A DNA stretch of 64,000 bases, taken from assembly GCA_038277395.1 (NCBI GenBank), contig CM076193.1:91217583-91281582 (forward strand), in the 5' to 3' direction. Positions 1 through 11,339 of the stretch are shown here, one piece after another. The notes beneath the pieces were generated by a model. The model ran no database searches. It saw nothing but the letters and a program-made list of their open reading frames with translations, and was not told the origin of the DNA. Numbering within the stretch: the stretch's first letter is position 1; each line of letters begins with the position of its first letter. A program made the position numbers and the translations under genes. The stretch is from Dryocosmus kuriphilus. Lineage: Eukaryota; Arthropoda; Insecta; Hymenoptera; Cynipidae.

Positions 1-303
1 AAAAGGGCCCAATAATCTTATTGTCCAGCATTCCACACCACACACTGGCCGTCACAGGATACTGCATGTATGTCAGTACCAGAAATCGAGGATTTTGCCT
101 GGACCACATTCGCAGTTGTTGAACATTACGCGTACCGCCGAACCTCAGACAGCATTCATCATCGTGAGCAAGATCCGTCTCGCCATGTCCTCGTTTTCCT
201 CCAACTTTCCCACTAGATACATTGACATTTCGTATCGGCTCTGCTTATCTACAACCGACAAAATCTGTCCATCTCTCGTGAGACGTATCAAAACGTCACC
301 GAC
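1..303 (-). pseudogene. Tc1/mariner-type transposase, catalytic-core fragment (runs off left edge)
   Basis: Read on the minus strand, this stretch encodes part of the DDE catalytic domain of the insect transposase family related to Tc1/mariner. About 303-145 reads KLEENEDMARRILLT, where the family has the lead-in to its first catalytic Asp. Then a stop and a frame change occur, and 138-1 continues with WSRQNPRF and SVWCGMLDNKIIGPF, the typical core block after the first Asp. The expected FTDEA-like catalytic motif is destroyed at the break, so it cannot be active. It is collinear with the HTH piece at 2208-2387 and the N-terminal piece at 3235-3438, so all three may be one gene split by insertions or old introns. 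Family assignment is from motif recognition, not from a search. Confidence 0.7.
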
Positions 304-2207
304 ATGTATATTAAAATAAGAAAGACAGAGTTGAGTCAAATTTAAAAGAAAATGAATAATAAAGTCAGATAACATTCAAAACCCAAGTAATGCGAACAAA
401 TATACGTCAGTAAGGCAAGCGGAAAATCGATAAACGTGCGCGCAATCAAGACTTGAGAGAAGGGATACAAGCGGGACCAATGCAGCCTGGTACCAGTCGA
501 CTGATATGTGACGATCAAGAATTCATTCGAAACCAGACTCACCTCGTGAACGGCTGTTTCGTGAAATCACTCTTGAATAGCGAGAAACGCGTTCAACCGA
601 CGTTACGTGCATGATCTATTGAGCAAAAATTAGAAATTCAGCACTACAGCCAGGAGGAAAATTAGTTATACAGGTTTTTATTACTTCTATTTGAAGTGCA
701 CCACTAACAATATGGGTTTTTTTTTCACAAAAAAAATCAAATTCTGACTTACTTAATCTCAGAGTGAGGAGAGTTGAGATATAACCTACCAGACTGGAAG
801 TTCTTTCTCAAACAGGATCTGACCTGCAGATTAAGAACCGACGATCATAGTAAGGAATGAAACAACCTCTTCCCCACACTGGAAATGGGTATCGGCAAAT
901 GAATAAATCATAATCGATTTCATCTTCTGAAGGAAACAAGTTGTTCAGAAGTTTCTATGGAATTCTTAACCCGGGCTTAGACCTGGAAATTATTCCATGT
1001 GGGTTTGGAAAACTAAATTTCCAGAACACAAAATTTGAAATCCAACAACCTTTGGTTGTTATAAATATCAGTTGAATTTTAATCAGGAAATGGGAAACGC
1101 AAAAAATCACTATGAAATCTTCAAGCATGCTAAGACCTGGAAATCATTTCATGTGATTTGCCGGAAAACTAATTTCCATGCATTGAATGCAACAGCCACC
1201 AAAGCAAAATTTGGATTAGTTCGTTTAATTAACAGTTCGTCATATTCAATGGGTTGCTTTTGAGCTTAAAAGGGAATTATCGCGGTCAGGCAAACAAAAT
1301 GGAACTTTGATCCAAGCACTGCACTCGAGCAAGGACAAAGCGAAGTTTAGTTTCATAATTGAAAAATAGCCAAAGTGGTAATAATATAATGCTCCTGGAT
1401 GTCTTAACTAAAAAATTAAATCAGATGAACTGAATCATAGATTTTAAAAGACTGGATGAATGTAAAAATCAAATCAATCTTAGCTTATAAATTAGAGTAC
1501 TGTCGGACAACGCAATTCTGCTCGCGCTCAAGTGGTTCCACGATCCCCAAAAATAAGATTAGTTAGACTCAATTTTCTAGTAATTTCTTATTCAACGAAT
1601 CGAAGGCAAAGGAGACTATCCTTCATAGAATCGTCAGCTCGTGTAGAGCCTAGATCCAGGGAGAATTTTATATCAGGGGAATTTCTGCAAGCGAACTATT
1701 TTAATTTTTGAGATCTGCGACTTATGAGAAGTATTGTCACTTATACGATTGGGGATAATGACCCTGTCCTAGTCCCAAGGGTTTCCTTAGTAGTTCAGTT
1801 CAAAGAGAGGGTGATTAGGGCTAGTTTTAACGTCCTACCAAAACTTAATCCAATCACTGTGGTTGAACTCGGGTTATTCAACAGGATAAATTAAAATCAA
1901 GAAGAACCAAATCTCTCAATGGCACAACCCTAATTGAGTAGTAAGTTCAAATCGCGACAACACTATTAAAATCAAACAAAATATAATCCTGGGATAAATT
2001 AGCCTTCATGGCGCAAGTCTCGAAAATCAAAATATGAAATTAACTTTAGATAGAATCATTTGTGCGAAAGGGTAAAATAACACGTTAAATTAACCAAAGG
2101 TTAATTTTCTCGAGATTTTGTTCGAAGGATCAATATTCCTGGCATCTTTTAATTTTGCAAGGCTCGAAACGATTTTGAAGGATTACCATAATTGCCGAAA
2201 GTAAGAA
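304..2207. other. AT-rich non-coding stretch, no gene seen
   Basis: No convincing gene on either strand. The only structure noticed is a diverged direct repeat: the block near 975-1045 (agacctggaaat ... gaaaactaaatttcca) recurs near 1131-1195, about 155 bp apart. It separates two pieces of a decayed minus-strand transposase and may be insertion debris. Confidence 0.5.
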
Positions 2208-2387
2208 TTACGTTACACTCGGCTTGTATGGAAAATAGCCGCCTTCCTTCAGGACTCTCAGTACGGAGGTTTGGCTCACCTCCAGATCTCGAGCTAACTG
2301 TCTATATGATGTAAGGCCATTGACTTCAACCGCCGCACAAATTTCTATTCGCTTCTCTTCTGTCAATACGTGCCTCGTTCTTTGATT
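2208..2387 (-). pseudogene. Transposase helix-turn-helix segment
   Basis: The minus strand reads RHVLTEEKRIEICAAVEV, then SYRQLARDLEVSQTSVLRV and LKEGGYFPYKPSV. This is the HTH DNA-binding region at the N-terminal side of the Tc1/mariner-like transposases common in insects, which continue with a GYHPYK-like block. An acceptor-like TTTTAG lies just before the first codon, so it could be a true exon. A stop follows soon after the GYFPYK block. It lies between N-terminal (3235-3438) and catalytic (1-303) pieces in the same orientation, consistent with a single decayed transposase gene. Confidence 0.7.
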
Positions 2388-2484
2388 CTAAAAGTAAATT
2401 GTCACAATATAGGCCACTGTTACTCAAACGTTAGGCACCAAGATATGCTTCGTTAAATGTGTTAGGCATAGATTTTTAAATACA

Positions 2485-3225
2485 ACTTTGGCGTTGAAGT
2501 ATTAGTTATGGTTGGTAAATATGACCTGCTAAATTATTTTAAATTAAAAATTTTTGTAGCTGTTTTATTTCAAATCTTGTGACACTTGTACATGAGGCGA
2601 AAATGAAAGGGTTTATTTAGAAATGGTGGGGGTGAATGTTTAAATATTACTGTGGGGTTAAAGTATTAGTTATGGTTTGGTAAATATGACCTGCTATATT
2701 ATCCAGAATTAAAAATTTTTTTAGCTTTTTTATTTCAAATTTTGTGACACTTGTACATGAGGCGAAAATGAAAGGGTTTATTAAAAAATTGTTTGGCTGC
2801 GTTTAGAGGGTTTTTAAATATTATTGTGGGGCTAGAGTATTATTTATGATTTGGTAAATCTGACCTGATAAATTATTTTGAATTTTAACTTTTTTTAGCG
2901 GTTTTATTCAAAATTTTGTGACACTTGTACATGAGGCGAAAATGAAAGGGTTTATTTAAAAATATTGGGAGTGGGTTTAGAGAGTTTTTAAATAATACTG
3001 TGGGATTAAAGTATTATTTATGGCTTGTTAAATTTGACCTGATAAATTATTTTGTATTTTAACTTTTTTTAGCGGGTTTATTTAAAATTTTGTGACACTA
3101 GTACATGAGGTGAAATTGAAAGGGTTTATTTAGAAATGGTGGGGGTGGATTTCTAAATATTACTGTGGGGTTAAAGTATTAGTTATGGTCCGGTAAATAT
3201 TATCTGCTACATTATTTTTAATTTG
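2485..3225. repeat. Tandem repeat, ~170-bp unit, about 4.3 copies
   Basis: The blocks 'gtggggttaaagtatta' and 'gtgacacttgtacatgagg' recur at about 2575, 2745, 2915 and 3090, with diverged sequence between. The period is roughly 170 bp. The array sits between two pieces of a transposase pseudogene. Confidence 0.8.
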
Positions 3226-3234
3226 TTAGTTCGA

Positions 3235-3438
3235 TTACTTACTTCTGGTGCAGCTCCATGTAAGCAGGGACTCTAGCATCCCTTTTGCTGATAATCCGAT
3301 AAAATTTTTTGTACCGTAGACAAGCGAAGGTTCAGGCCGATTTTCGAAAATACCAGCAAAATTTGCTCTTGCATCTCTGCCACTGAACCCACCAAGTTGC
3401 TGCTCAAGCAAAAAGTTTTTCTGCTCTAGCGTATACAT
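3235..3438 (-). pseudogene. Transposase N-terminal segment
   Basis: The minus-strand frame starts MYTLEQKNFLLEQ and continues with GRDARANFAGIFENRPEPS. This resembles the first ~40 residues of the Tc1/mariner-like family, which begins M-Y-T-x-E-Q-K-x-F-L and then has an arginine-rich helix with F-x-x-x-F. Similarity fades after the PEPS block. With the pieces at 2208-2387 and 1-303 on the same strand and in the right order, it is best read as the start of the same broken gene. Confidence 0.6.
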
Positions 3439-3717
3439 TTTTTCAGGTACTTTCAGCGTCTAATTGTTATCCTAACAGGAAATTTGCTTTATGGGTTATC
3501 AATAAAAACAGACAAAGCACTAGAATACGACAATGACATGAAGTTGCCACAGAAAACAGCCTAGCTTGTTTCACTTTCTTTTGCTTACCAACTGAATGCA
3601 AAATGTTTTAATCATTCTCGTAGTTGGCTGTCATGGATCAGAATAATCGTTATAGGTATGTAAATGTAAATGTATAAGCACCTACTTGTAAACAATATTA
3701 TAAAATTACAAATACAG

Positions 3718-4016
3718 GAATCATTTGGCAACAAGATGGAGCACCAGCTCATACAGCCCATCAAGTTAGAAATGTACTGAACGAATTGTTTGACCGCCAT
3801 TGGATCGGCAAGTTCAGTCCATTTCCAGAATGGGCTCCGCGTTCATCAGACCTCACTCCTCTGTACTTCTTTTTATGGAGCTACACAAAGAACAAAATTT
3901 ATGAGGAGAATCGCCTCGTAAACTTGAAGCAACTTAAGGTTCTGATCAACGACACCATCAGAAACATCTCACCGGACGTACTGCGCCAAGTCACAACGGT
4001 TGAGTTTCCAAATTGA
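3718..4016 (+). pseudogene. Tc1/mariner-like transposase, C-terminal part
   Basis: An acceptor-like ATACAG precedes a plus-strand frame reading IIWQQDGAPAHTAHQVRNVL, then RHWIGK, WAPRSSDLTPLYFFLWSYTK and a C-terminal helical part ending at the stop at 4014-4016. QQDGAPAH carries the second catalytic Asp, and the RSSDLTPLYFF block holds the third (the family usually has RSPDLTPLDFF). Here P and D are changed to S and Y, but the listed catalytic Asp of S-D-L-T-P is present. It is on the opposite strand to the fragments at 1-3438, so it belongs to a different copy. The upstream part is missing. Confidence 0.75.
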
Positions 4017-4052
4017 CTCCACGCATGCATTCTTGCCGAAGGAGACCTATTC

Positions 4053-4054
<2 letters not shown>

Positions 4055-4083
<29 letters not shown>
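4055..4083. repeat. (AT)n microsatellite
   Basis: About fourteen uninterrupted AT dinucleotides. Confidence 0.9.
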
Positions 4084-4088
<5 letters not shown>

Positions 4089-4254
4089 TATTTTATTCAA
4101 AATTTTAATTATATAAAAGAAAGACATTTAAGCAATATTTTGGAAAATTTTCATTTAAATTTGTAAATTCAGCCGGTGGGACCTAGTTTCCGGAAACCCC
4201 TAAAAAAAAGTGTCCTCGTGGTGCTCAGGATAACCCATGATAACTTTATCCGAA

Positions 4255-4485
4255 ATTAAATAACCAAATTTTTTCTGTTAGTAGATGAGTATAGCTCGTG
4301 GTTGAACGAAGGATTTTTAAAAAAATTGAAATTTGAATTTTTTGCAGAGTTGCATGCAAAACAGTACAATTTTTGGTAAAATTTACACTACATTTAGCCT
4401 TGTAAAAATAGTTGTAATCGAAAAAAAAAACCTTCGTTCAATCACTAGTCGATCCTATTTTAAAGTGCAGAATAGCTTCCACCAC
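4255..4485. repeat. Hairpin-type dispersed repeat, copy 1
   Basis: Contains inverted blocks TTGAACGAAGGATTTTT and AAAACCTTCGTTCAAT around a ~110-bp middle. A near copy lies in the same orientation at 5035-5215, with a shorter middle. It looks like a non-autonomous inverted-repeat element. The two copies flank the transportin-3-like exon. Confidence 0.6.
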
Positions 4486-4628
4486 CTTTGGAACCACCTC
4501 TTTCTCTTCTCTAAAATGCGAACTTTAGCTTTAAATTAATTCTTCCGTACACATAATGACGGATATAAAACTATAAATAATGTATAATTAGGAGTTGTAT
4601 ATGATAAAGTTTAGAGAAACGTACTAAC

Positions 4629-4856
4629 GGCAAAATGTTCTTCGCCACATCTTGCATGACGAAGAGGGAAGCTTCCGTCGAATCCCAAGTTGGTGTCTGT
4701 TGATTCCCTGGATCCTTCTGCAGTCAGAGTAAAGAACATTTTCCGGAAACAGTGACTACTTCCGACAAGGAATACGACATCCTTGATTAGTTCCGAGACT
4801 CGTGTTCTGAAGTCGGCAAATTCTTCTCCACCACTGACGTCCTCTACAAGACCAAA
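4629..4856 (-). pseudogene. Transportin-3 (TNPO3/Trn-SR)-like single exon with a frameshift
   Basis: The minus strand has an acceptor (attctgacag) at 4857, then codes for FADFRTRVSELIKDVVFLVG, SSHCFRKMF, and, in a shifted frame, NQQTPTWDSTEASLFVMQ and DVAKNILP, ending at a GTTAGT donor. This matches an internal region of transportin-3, the importin-beta family receptor for SR-rich splicing factors, as I know it from insects. The two halves are in different frames, with the break near 4725-4735, so as written it cannot encode the protein. No neighbouring transportin-3 exon is visible. It may be a captured or duplicated gene fragment, or a real exon with a base error in the assembly. Confidence 0.7.
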
Positions 4857-5034
4857 CTGTCAGAATTTAAGAAATAATTCAGATTTAAGTTCCCTTCCAT
4901 ACAGAGAAATTTTAAAATATCTCTGACCATGATGACAATAAACTATATACTAGACACAAAAATTACAAACGTATAAAAGAATAAATGTTATTGGCGCCAC
5001 CTGGAATAAATTTAAGTATAGCTAGATCTGAAAT

Positions 5035-5215
5035 TAAAAAACCAAATTTTTCTGTTAGTAGATAAGTATAGCTCGTGACTGAACGAAGGATTTTTAAAAA
5101 AATTGAAATTTGAATTTTTGGCAGAATTGTATGCAAAACAGTTGTATTCGAAAAAAACCTTCGTTCAATCACTAGTCAATCCTATTTTGAAGCGTGCAAA
5201 ATTTCAATAAGATCG
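5035..5215. repeat. Hairpin-type dispersed repeat, copy 2
   Basis: Close copy of the repeat at 4255-4485, same orientation, again with inverted TGAACGAAGG and CCTTCGTTCA blocks. Confidence 0.6.
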
Positions 5216-6294
5216 GTGAATTAGTTTTTGAGAAATCGTACCGACAGACTTCAAAAATACTATTTTTAGAAAAAATCGATTAAAGTTAGTAGGAATAAAA
5301 CGAAGAAAATTTTTTTAACTGACTTATGAGGGGAATTAAATTTTTTAAAATTTTAACTTTTAAAATGTAAAAATATAAATTAAAAGACCTTAATTTTTAA
5401 AAATTAGTTTTTTTAAAATTTACTTCTGAGGGGAATTTCTAAAGGCTCTCTCTCCTAGCCTTTTACACCAATCGACTTGGAATTTTGGGAAAATATTCTG
5501 TATACATAAAAGAAAGAATCTGAAAGAAATGGAAAATACGAAAAGAAAAATTAAATTTCGTTCACGATGAAAATTCTAAATACTGCATTTTTATTACTGT
5601 AAATACTTACCTAGCATTCACAAATAATTCACATTAAATGAAAGCACGAAAGATTAATAGACTACTACATAAAACGAGAATGTTTTTCTGCCAAAAGCCG
5701 ACACTGTCAAAAAACGTAACCTCACAAGGAAAACAAGAAACATGTCATCAGCGTCATCAGAAAAATCGCTAGGTCGACTCCAACTATATTAACTAAATTC
5801 TTATTTCACACCTCCGAATTGTAATGCACTTTTAATTGTACGTTATTTATTTTATTCTTTTAACTATAAACAACTTCAAATACGGAGATGTACATTTTCG
5901 ATGGGCACCTATGTGAATCCATCATGGCAGCGACCAATGAAAAACCTGTAGTTCAAAAATAACTTTTTTTAGCGGTTGCATTTGACGCCATTTTTATACA
6001 TACAACAACCCTATGACCGGCGCTTAATGGTTCTTAGGGTATATATATTATAAATTTAAATGATAATCTGAGGAAATTGATAATGTTAAAAATAAGAAAC
6101 GATTTCGAGAATTACGCTGATTCAGAATCTTTCACCTTTTGATTTTTCAATTAACTTGAACGATATTTTCGAAATGAATACCCCACGGCGTATTCATTAT
6201 ATAAAATATGCTATTATTAGTAGTATATTTTTATAAAGTTACTCTCGTACACTGTATCATATTGTATTGCAGAAAATAAAAGGCGAAAAAATAC
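5216..6294. other. AT-rich non-coding stretch, no gene seen
   Basis: No coding signal or clear repeat recognised. If the exon at 6295-6610 belongs to a live gene, this would be the start of its following intron. Confidence 0.4.
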
Positions 6295-6610
6295 CCCTAA
6301 CGCCTTCAGCAGGTGGTCCAGGTGCTCTCATCATAGACATGGAATTTCTCGCTGTTTCTCCCGTCCTTTGAAGATTTACTTCTAGCATCTCTCCAATCTT
6401 TCCAGTGATTGGATCCCTTTTAAATTTTAAAGAATTTCCAACTGACGCTAAGCTGCAATTTAAAATGGCCAAAGTATCCGGTTCTCTAGGCCAGTAGCAC
6501 TGAATATTTTCAAGTTGGTGAATCGGAAGTTTATCAGGACATTCAATATATTGCTTCAATTCAGCTTCAATTTTGGGTAATACAGGAGGTGGTCCAAAAA
6601 GCATAAACAG
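6295..6610 (-). CDS. tst: Ski2-type (SKIV2L/twister) exosome-cofactor helicase, N-terminal exon
   Basis: The minus strand has a good acceptor (gttttcacag at 6611) followed by an open exon reading MLFGPPPVLPKIEAELKQYI, LPIHQLENIQCYWPRE, RDPITGKIGEMLEVNL, NSMSMMRAPGPPAEGVRG, with a GTATTT donor after 6295. The order LP-HQ-E / RDPxTGxI / S-S-M-R-x-PGPP matches the N-terminal region of Ski2, the superfamily-2 RNA helicase of the cytoplasmic Ski complex that feeds mRNA to the exosome. The Met at 6604 is the likely start. The exon has no stop or frameshift. The helicase exons would lie at lower coordinates; none are visible before the left edge, so either introns are very long or this is an orphan fragment. 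The symbol follows the Drosophila orthologue twister. Confidence 0.7.
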
Positions 6611-7504
6611 CTGTGAAAACATGAACATAAAAATGGTAATATTATTACATATATACATTATAATTATAATAGTATATATTGCACAACAGTAAACAGTCGA
6701 TTGAATTGACTTTTGCTTTTCTTAAATCATCGAAGCCTGAAGATTTCATTTTTGAATACCAGAATGGTGTATTTTCTACCTTATATTAAGGTGTACTACT
6801 TATTACTAAAGTAACAGTAAACTTTACACTCAGATGCAGTACGGCATCAATTTTTCAACAATGAAAACTTCAAGTATATGGCCAAATATATGTATGAGGG
6901 ATTTTTAAATAGTTTAAGAGTAACAGTTATAAGAATAGTTTTATAAATAATAGTTATGAGTTAATAGATATAGATATAATAGTTATAATAATTGTTTTAA
7001 GAATAACAGTCTTTTTTGCAAAAATTGCTTCTATATTCTAAAAAAATTTCAAATATTTTTTCAGAAATTTTGTTTTGAAAATTCTTTTGGATTTCTCTTT
7101 AAAGAAAATACCTTTCAAAACATTTATTTTGTCTACAGAAGCAAAAAAAGGCATTACGTTTCTTTAATGGAAGCGTGCACACATTATGTGATGCAATTTT
7201 TGGGACCTTTTGACCCCCCCCCCCTTTCCCATTTTATACTGTTTTCCTATTTCTCTAAAATTACACTGACGCTAAACTTTGATCCCCTCGCCCACCCACT
7301 TTAAGCGTCGCGTAATATGTGCACGCTCCTAATGCGATTTTAATTGGCAGAATTAAAAAAAAAAAAAATACCGCAACGCCGGGCGATGATTTTACTGCAT
7401 CGACCCTACAAATTGTATAAGGCCATGTTTTTCAACAAAAAAAAAAAAAATTATTTCCCCTTTGGACGACCTTTTTTGGAAGGCTTCCGAGTTGCTATTT
7501 GAGA
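6611..7504. other. Non-coding stretch upstream of the Ski2-like exon
   Basis: AT-rich. Holds short runs (C12 near 7207, A-runs near 7355 and 7437) and two copies of a gcgtg-cacacattatgtg / aatatgtgcacgctcc type block near 7172 and 7315 in inverted arrangement, which may bound a small inverted-repeat element. No gene seen. Confidence 0.35.
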
Positions 7505-8790
7505 TTATACACATAGCTTTTTACCATCGACATAAAGAAATGGACCGATAACGATGTGGCGAACAGCGTCATAGTGCGCCAGAAAGAAAAGTTGCTTACT
7601 GAGGTTAACTTTTCTCTTTCTATTCCAGGAGCGTGTCAAGTGATCGTAGGCCTCCCACATTGACGAAATATATTCTTTTTTTGGAAATAATAAGTAATAC
7701 ATTATTTTTAATAAAACATAATTATTAAGTTTATTATAACCTTAATCATTGCCAACAATTATTATGATTAAAATATACGAACAATAAATTTAAAATGCTA
7801 CATTATATTTTCTATAGGTATATTTTTTCCACTGTAATAGCTACGTTTACTATTAGCTTTACGAACTACACTTACGAGTGAAAGGATAGCTGAGGCCACA
7901 CGTCATAGTAACGCCGACAAACTACACAACTCATTACCATTTTTCACAGGACTTCTAAATAATAAAATAAAATCCAAAAAAGATAGCCACAACTGCCATA
8001 AGGGTCAAAATATTTCAAGTGTGCCACTTTAAAATCGATAGTTCTATTTTGAATCAATTTATACAGATTTCGATTCGTTTTTATATTAAAATAACTCCTC
8101 TAAAATATTTTTGCAACAAATTAATTTTTTTTAAAGTTATTAACAATCAAAGTTCTTGATCATTTTTTTTCAACAATTGATTACTCGCGAACGGTTCAAC
8201 GAAATTCAATAATTGAGTTATGGAAATTTTTGTTACGAAGTATACTCTACGCTAAAAAAATTGTTCGGTAGTAAAACATTTTTATATTGTTTAAATAATC
8301 GTTTGTTTTAAACAACTGAAAATTAATTAAACTTCTCCGCCTGTGAAAGAATTCTTCCACGTTCCAATAGATTCTACAATGTCTTCCGAAAATTTTGGTG
8401 AAAAAAAAAGTTTGTATTTTGCAGTAGTTCAAAAGTTATTGATATATAAATTTATTGAAAATAGAACTATCGATTTTAAAGTGTCACACTTAAAATATTT
8501 TGACCCATAACCGAAATAATATCTTTGAACAAAAACATTTTTGACAGAACGACTCGATCGAAAACTCCCAAAACCCCAAATCATGGGGTATTCGCATATA
8601 CCGGGCACAGACCTGATCTCCTATCAGACTCCTCCCACAAAAAAAATGTTCTCCGCCAATCGGCTTCGAATAGAAAGAGAAAGGTTGACATCAATGAGCA
8701 ACTTTTCTCTCTGGCGCACTATAACGCTGTTCACCACAGGGTTATCGGTCCATTTCTATACGTCAATACTTTTTACTTGTTCTCAGAGTA
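7505..8790. repeat. Fold-back (long inverted repeat) element
   Basis: Two pairs of inverted blocks are nested: 7507-7700 with about 8640-8790 (both read AGAAAGAGAAA/GGTTAAC-like and 'ggtccatttct' toward the outside), and 7995-8050 with about 8458-8515 (aaatcgatagttctatttt and its complement). The small open frames in the two arms encode similar peptides (NRKRKV ... FLAHYDAV / FSLAHYNAV) in opposite directions because the arms are copies of each other; I do not recognise a protein family. The loop (8056-8457) is AT-rich. Confidence 0.6.
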
Positions 8791-8799
8791 CATATGAAA

Positions 8800-10281
8800 A
8801 ATTAGTCAATATTAAGTTTATGGAAACGACATTTCTTTTTAAAATTTGCTAGGAAGTACCTATTTTTCATGATTATAATCGACTATTATGACACCTATCA
8901 GATAAAATTTTTTATAATTAAGGAGGCTTTGGCTTTGTTATCAAAGCGTGGGGCAGGCATATATAAGCATGGTTCTTTCAGACATTATCTCATTATTTCT
9001 CAACTGCCCCAACTTTAAGTCATTTTCTTCGATTTTCTTCAAATTCAGGAAATGTCTTCGCCTACCCAACAGTACTCAACTGACAAATTTATGGACCTGG
9101 ATTACCACCCCTCTCCAAGTGGTGAAATGTTGAATTTTGCACCCTCCGCCTCCAAGGGTATTTTCAAGCCTGGAAATGCTTTCTAATTACTCGATTAAAA
9201 TTTTTATGAGGGTTTTCTGAAGTGTTTTTGACGCCCTTTCATACTATTTAATCACTTAAAACAACAAATTTTTCAAGAATTTTTTAAACAAGTTCATTGT
9301 TTATTTAACTTTTTTGAAGTTTAGGCTACTTTATTTTTTTCAATAGTCTCAAAAGAAAGCTTTTTTTCCTGTGAGAAATTTTAAGTGAAAAAATGCACAA
9401 ATTTATATTTTCTGAGATACAGAGTCGACTCTAAAGAGAGACCTCGCGCTCGAGCTCGGACGTCACGCTCCAGTATACAATTTTTTAAATTATTAACGTT
9501 ACTTTAGAATTGCCTGAAATCATCAAAAAAGCTATTCAGAAATATTTACTAGCCAGTTTAAAGAATTTTAAACTCTTTAAAACTTTTTGTAAACAAATAA
9601 AAAAATAGAAAGTGCTTTTTCTTCAAAAATAACAGTAGTTTTCTTAAAATAAATTATTCCTTACTATTATAATTTGTCATCCGACAATAATTGTTCATTT
9701 TTCTCTTTTTTAAATACATAATTAAACCATTTCCTTACGAATTAACTGTGTTTATTCAAACAAATAAACTACTAAGGGGCTTCGTACTTAAATTACGTAA
9801 CGGATTACTGCCCCCTCCCTCCCTCACTGCCCCCCCCTCCCATCATTGAGTTCTTAAGTAATTTGATTATCAGTCCCTAAGGCATTAAACTGGAACTTCG
9901 AATAAAGTCGTCTTGGGAAAAGAAGTTCCCAGAATTTCATTCGTTGATGTGGGATCCAAGGGGTCGAGAGTGAGGACCGCGTATCATAGCAACAGAGCGG
10001 TCCGTGTCAGATCGTAATGACTGTTGAACTTAAGCGGAAAAGAAATGTCAATGCAAAATAGTTCATACGGCCCTCATTGTTTTGGGGCGCAAGCTCCACG
10101 ACCTTGGTTTGATCATAGTCAGTGTTCAGATTTGCACAACTTCAAATTTATTTTATACAAAATGTCAAAATATATTAGTCAAATCACTTTCTTATCGACT
10201 TTCTAAAAGCTAAGTGTAATCCTGCTTGGATGGAGTATTGATTTTATCCCTGTTCACTTACAACTTCCAACGAGCCGACAT
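8800..10281. other. Non-coding stretch, no gene seen
   Basis: AT-rich with a short GC-rich patch at 9430-9475 and a C-rich tract at 9811-9841. No recognisable coding or element ends. Confidence 0.35.
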
Positions 10282-10329
10282 GTGCTCTCAGGCTCGCTCT
10301 TTTCAATCTGTTATTATATCATGATGCGA

Positions 10330-10560
10330 GAGAAAAATGGAGGCAAGATCTATATCACTGACATTGCTTGTCAATTTAACCGGAATTTGCAAGCAACCTA
10401 TACAACCAAGGTCCATAAATATAGTGAGCCAAGGTATGAAGGAATATGGAGGAACGTGAAATATGCATCTATTCAGCCTATTGTGATTTCGGCTACAGAC
10501 AATGTGCATGCAAAATGCGCTGAACATCTTAAATATCTAGGAGTCAGTAGGAGTCAGGAT
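10330..10560 (+). pseudogene. LINE reverse-transcriptase ORF, C-terminal remnant
   Basis: The plus strand reads KVHKYSEPRYEGIWRNVK, then QPIVISATDNVHAKCAEHLK and YLGV. Many insect LINE polyproteins end with a short conserved tail of the pattern K-Y-x-x-L-x-x-E-x-x-x-x-W, then PIVISATGxxxKxLxxxLxxLGL. This fragment fits that tail. The reverse transcriptase proper is not visible upstream. The open frame begins upstream without clear similarity, so only this part is assigned. Confidence 0.55.
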
Positions 10561-10975
10561 TTCAAAAAGCAATTTTATTACACTTTTTTTTGTAAAAAAT
10601 TTCCTAGACCAACAGAAAGCAGGCGACTGAAACATTATGGAGCAAAAACTAAATTGGAATATCTCGGTTCCTTGTGCTATTCTTGGAATCACATCTTGTT
10701 CTGACGAACCATCATTTCCGATTTTACTACCGAGGTAGTAACCAAACCGGAATCAGACACTGTCGCTGAAGCGCTTAAAATTTGAGCTGTGTATTGTTCG
10801 TGTTGCTGTGCCATGAAAAGTGCATTTAAAGAAAAATGGGTAGTTTTTAATACAAGATAGAGATTAATATTGTATTTCTCTTTCATCAATTGTATTAATG
10901 TTACTGTTAATGTATTTATCATTTTCCGACGACATGTGAATTAATTTACACTGCGTTACTGTATGGAAAGAAAGG

Positions 10976-11218
10976 ATGTTATGTTATTCTCTGGATAACC
11001 TCACTTTATCGGTGTTTATCGTGTATTCAGCTAACGGCGAGGCAGTAGCAATAAAAGGAAAAGTAATCATTTTTATTTTAATAGGTAAAAAGGTAAAACG
11101 AGTACTTTTCAGGATAGTCCTTAAATTGAAATCTGCAGGTATATTGGGGACAGACATGCTTAAAAGTTTGAAAATTACTCTAGACTACGACTTTGAGACT
11201 TGGTTGGCTACCAGGTAG
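10976..11218 (+). pseudogene. Ty3/gypsy aspartic protease, C-terminal part
   Basis: Reads SANGEAVAIKGKVIIF, a KVKRVLFRIV block, then SAGILGTDMLKSLKITLDY. The I-L-G-x-D-x-L block is the hydrophobic C-terminal motif of retropepsins in Ty3/gypsy pol. The catalytic DTG region would lie upstream and was not found; the first ~20 codons of the open frame do not look like protease. The protein would cleave the retrotransposon polyprotein. Confidence 0.6.
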
Positions 11219-11339
11219 AACACCCATGCGATATCCAATGGAAACGCAACCAAACTCTTTACCAACCCCTATTGCTGAGAACTCACTTAAGACCGAAACG
11301 CAACCCGATAATACATGACAGAAAAAACGGAATAGGAAA

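Noticed and set aside
10689..10922. 77-codon minus-strand frame between LINE tail and Ty3/gypsy start
   Set aside because: No family motif; could be leftover Gag sequence on neither strand; not supported.
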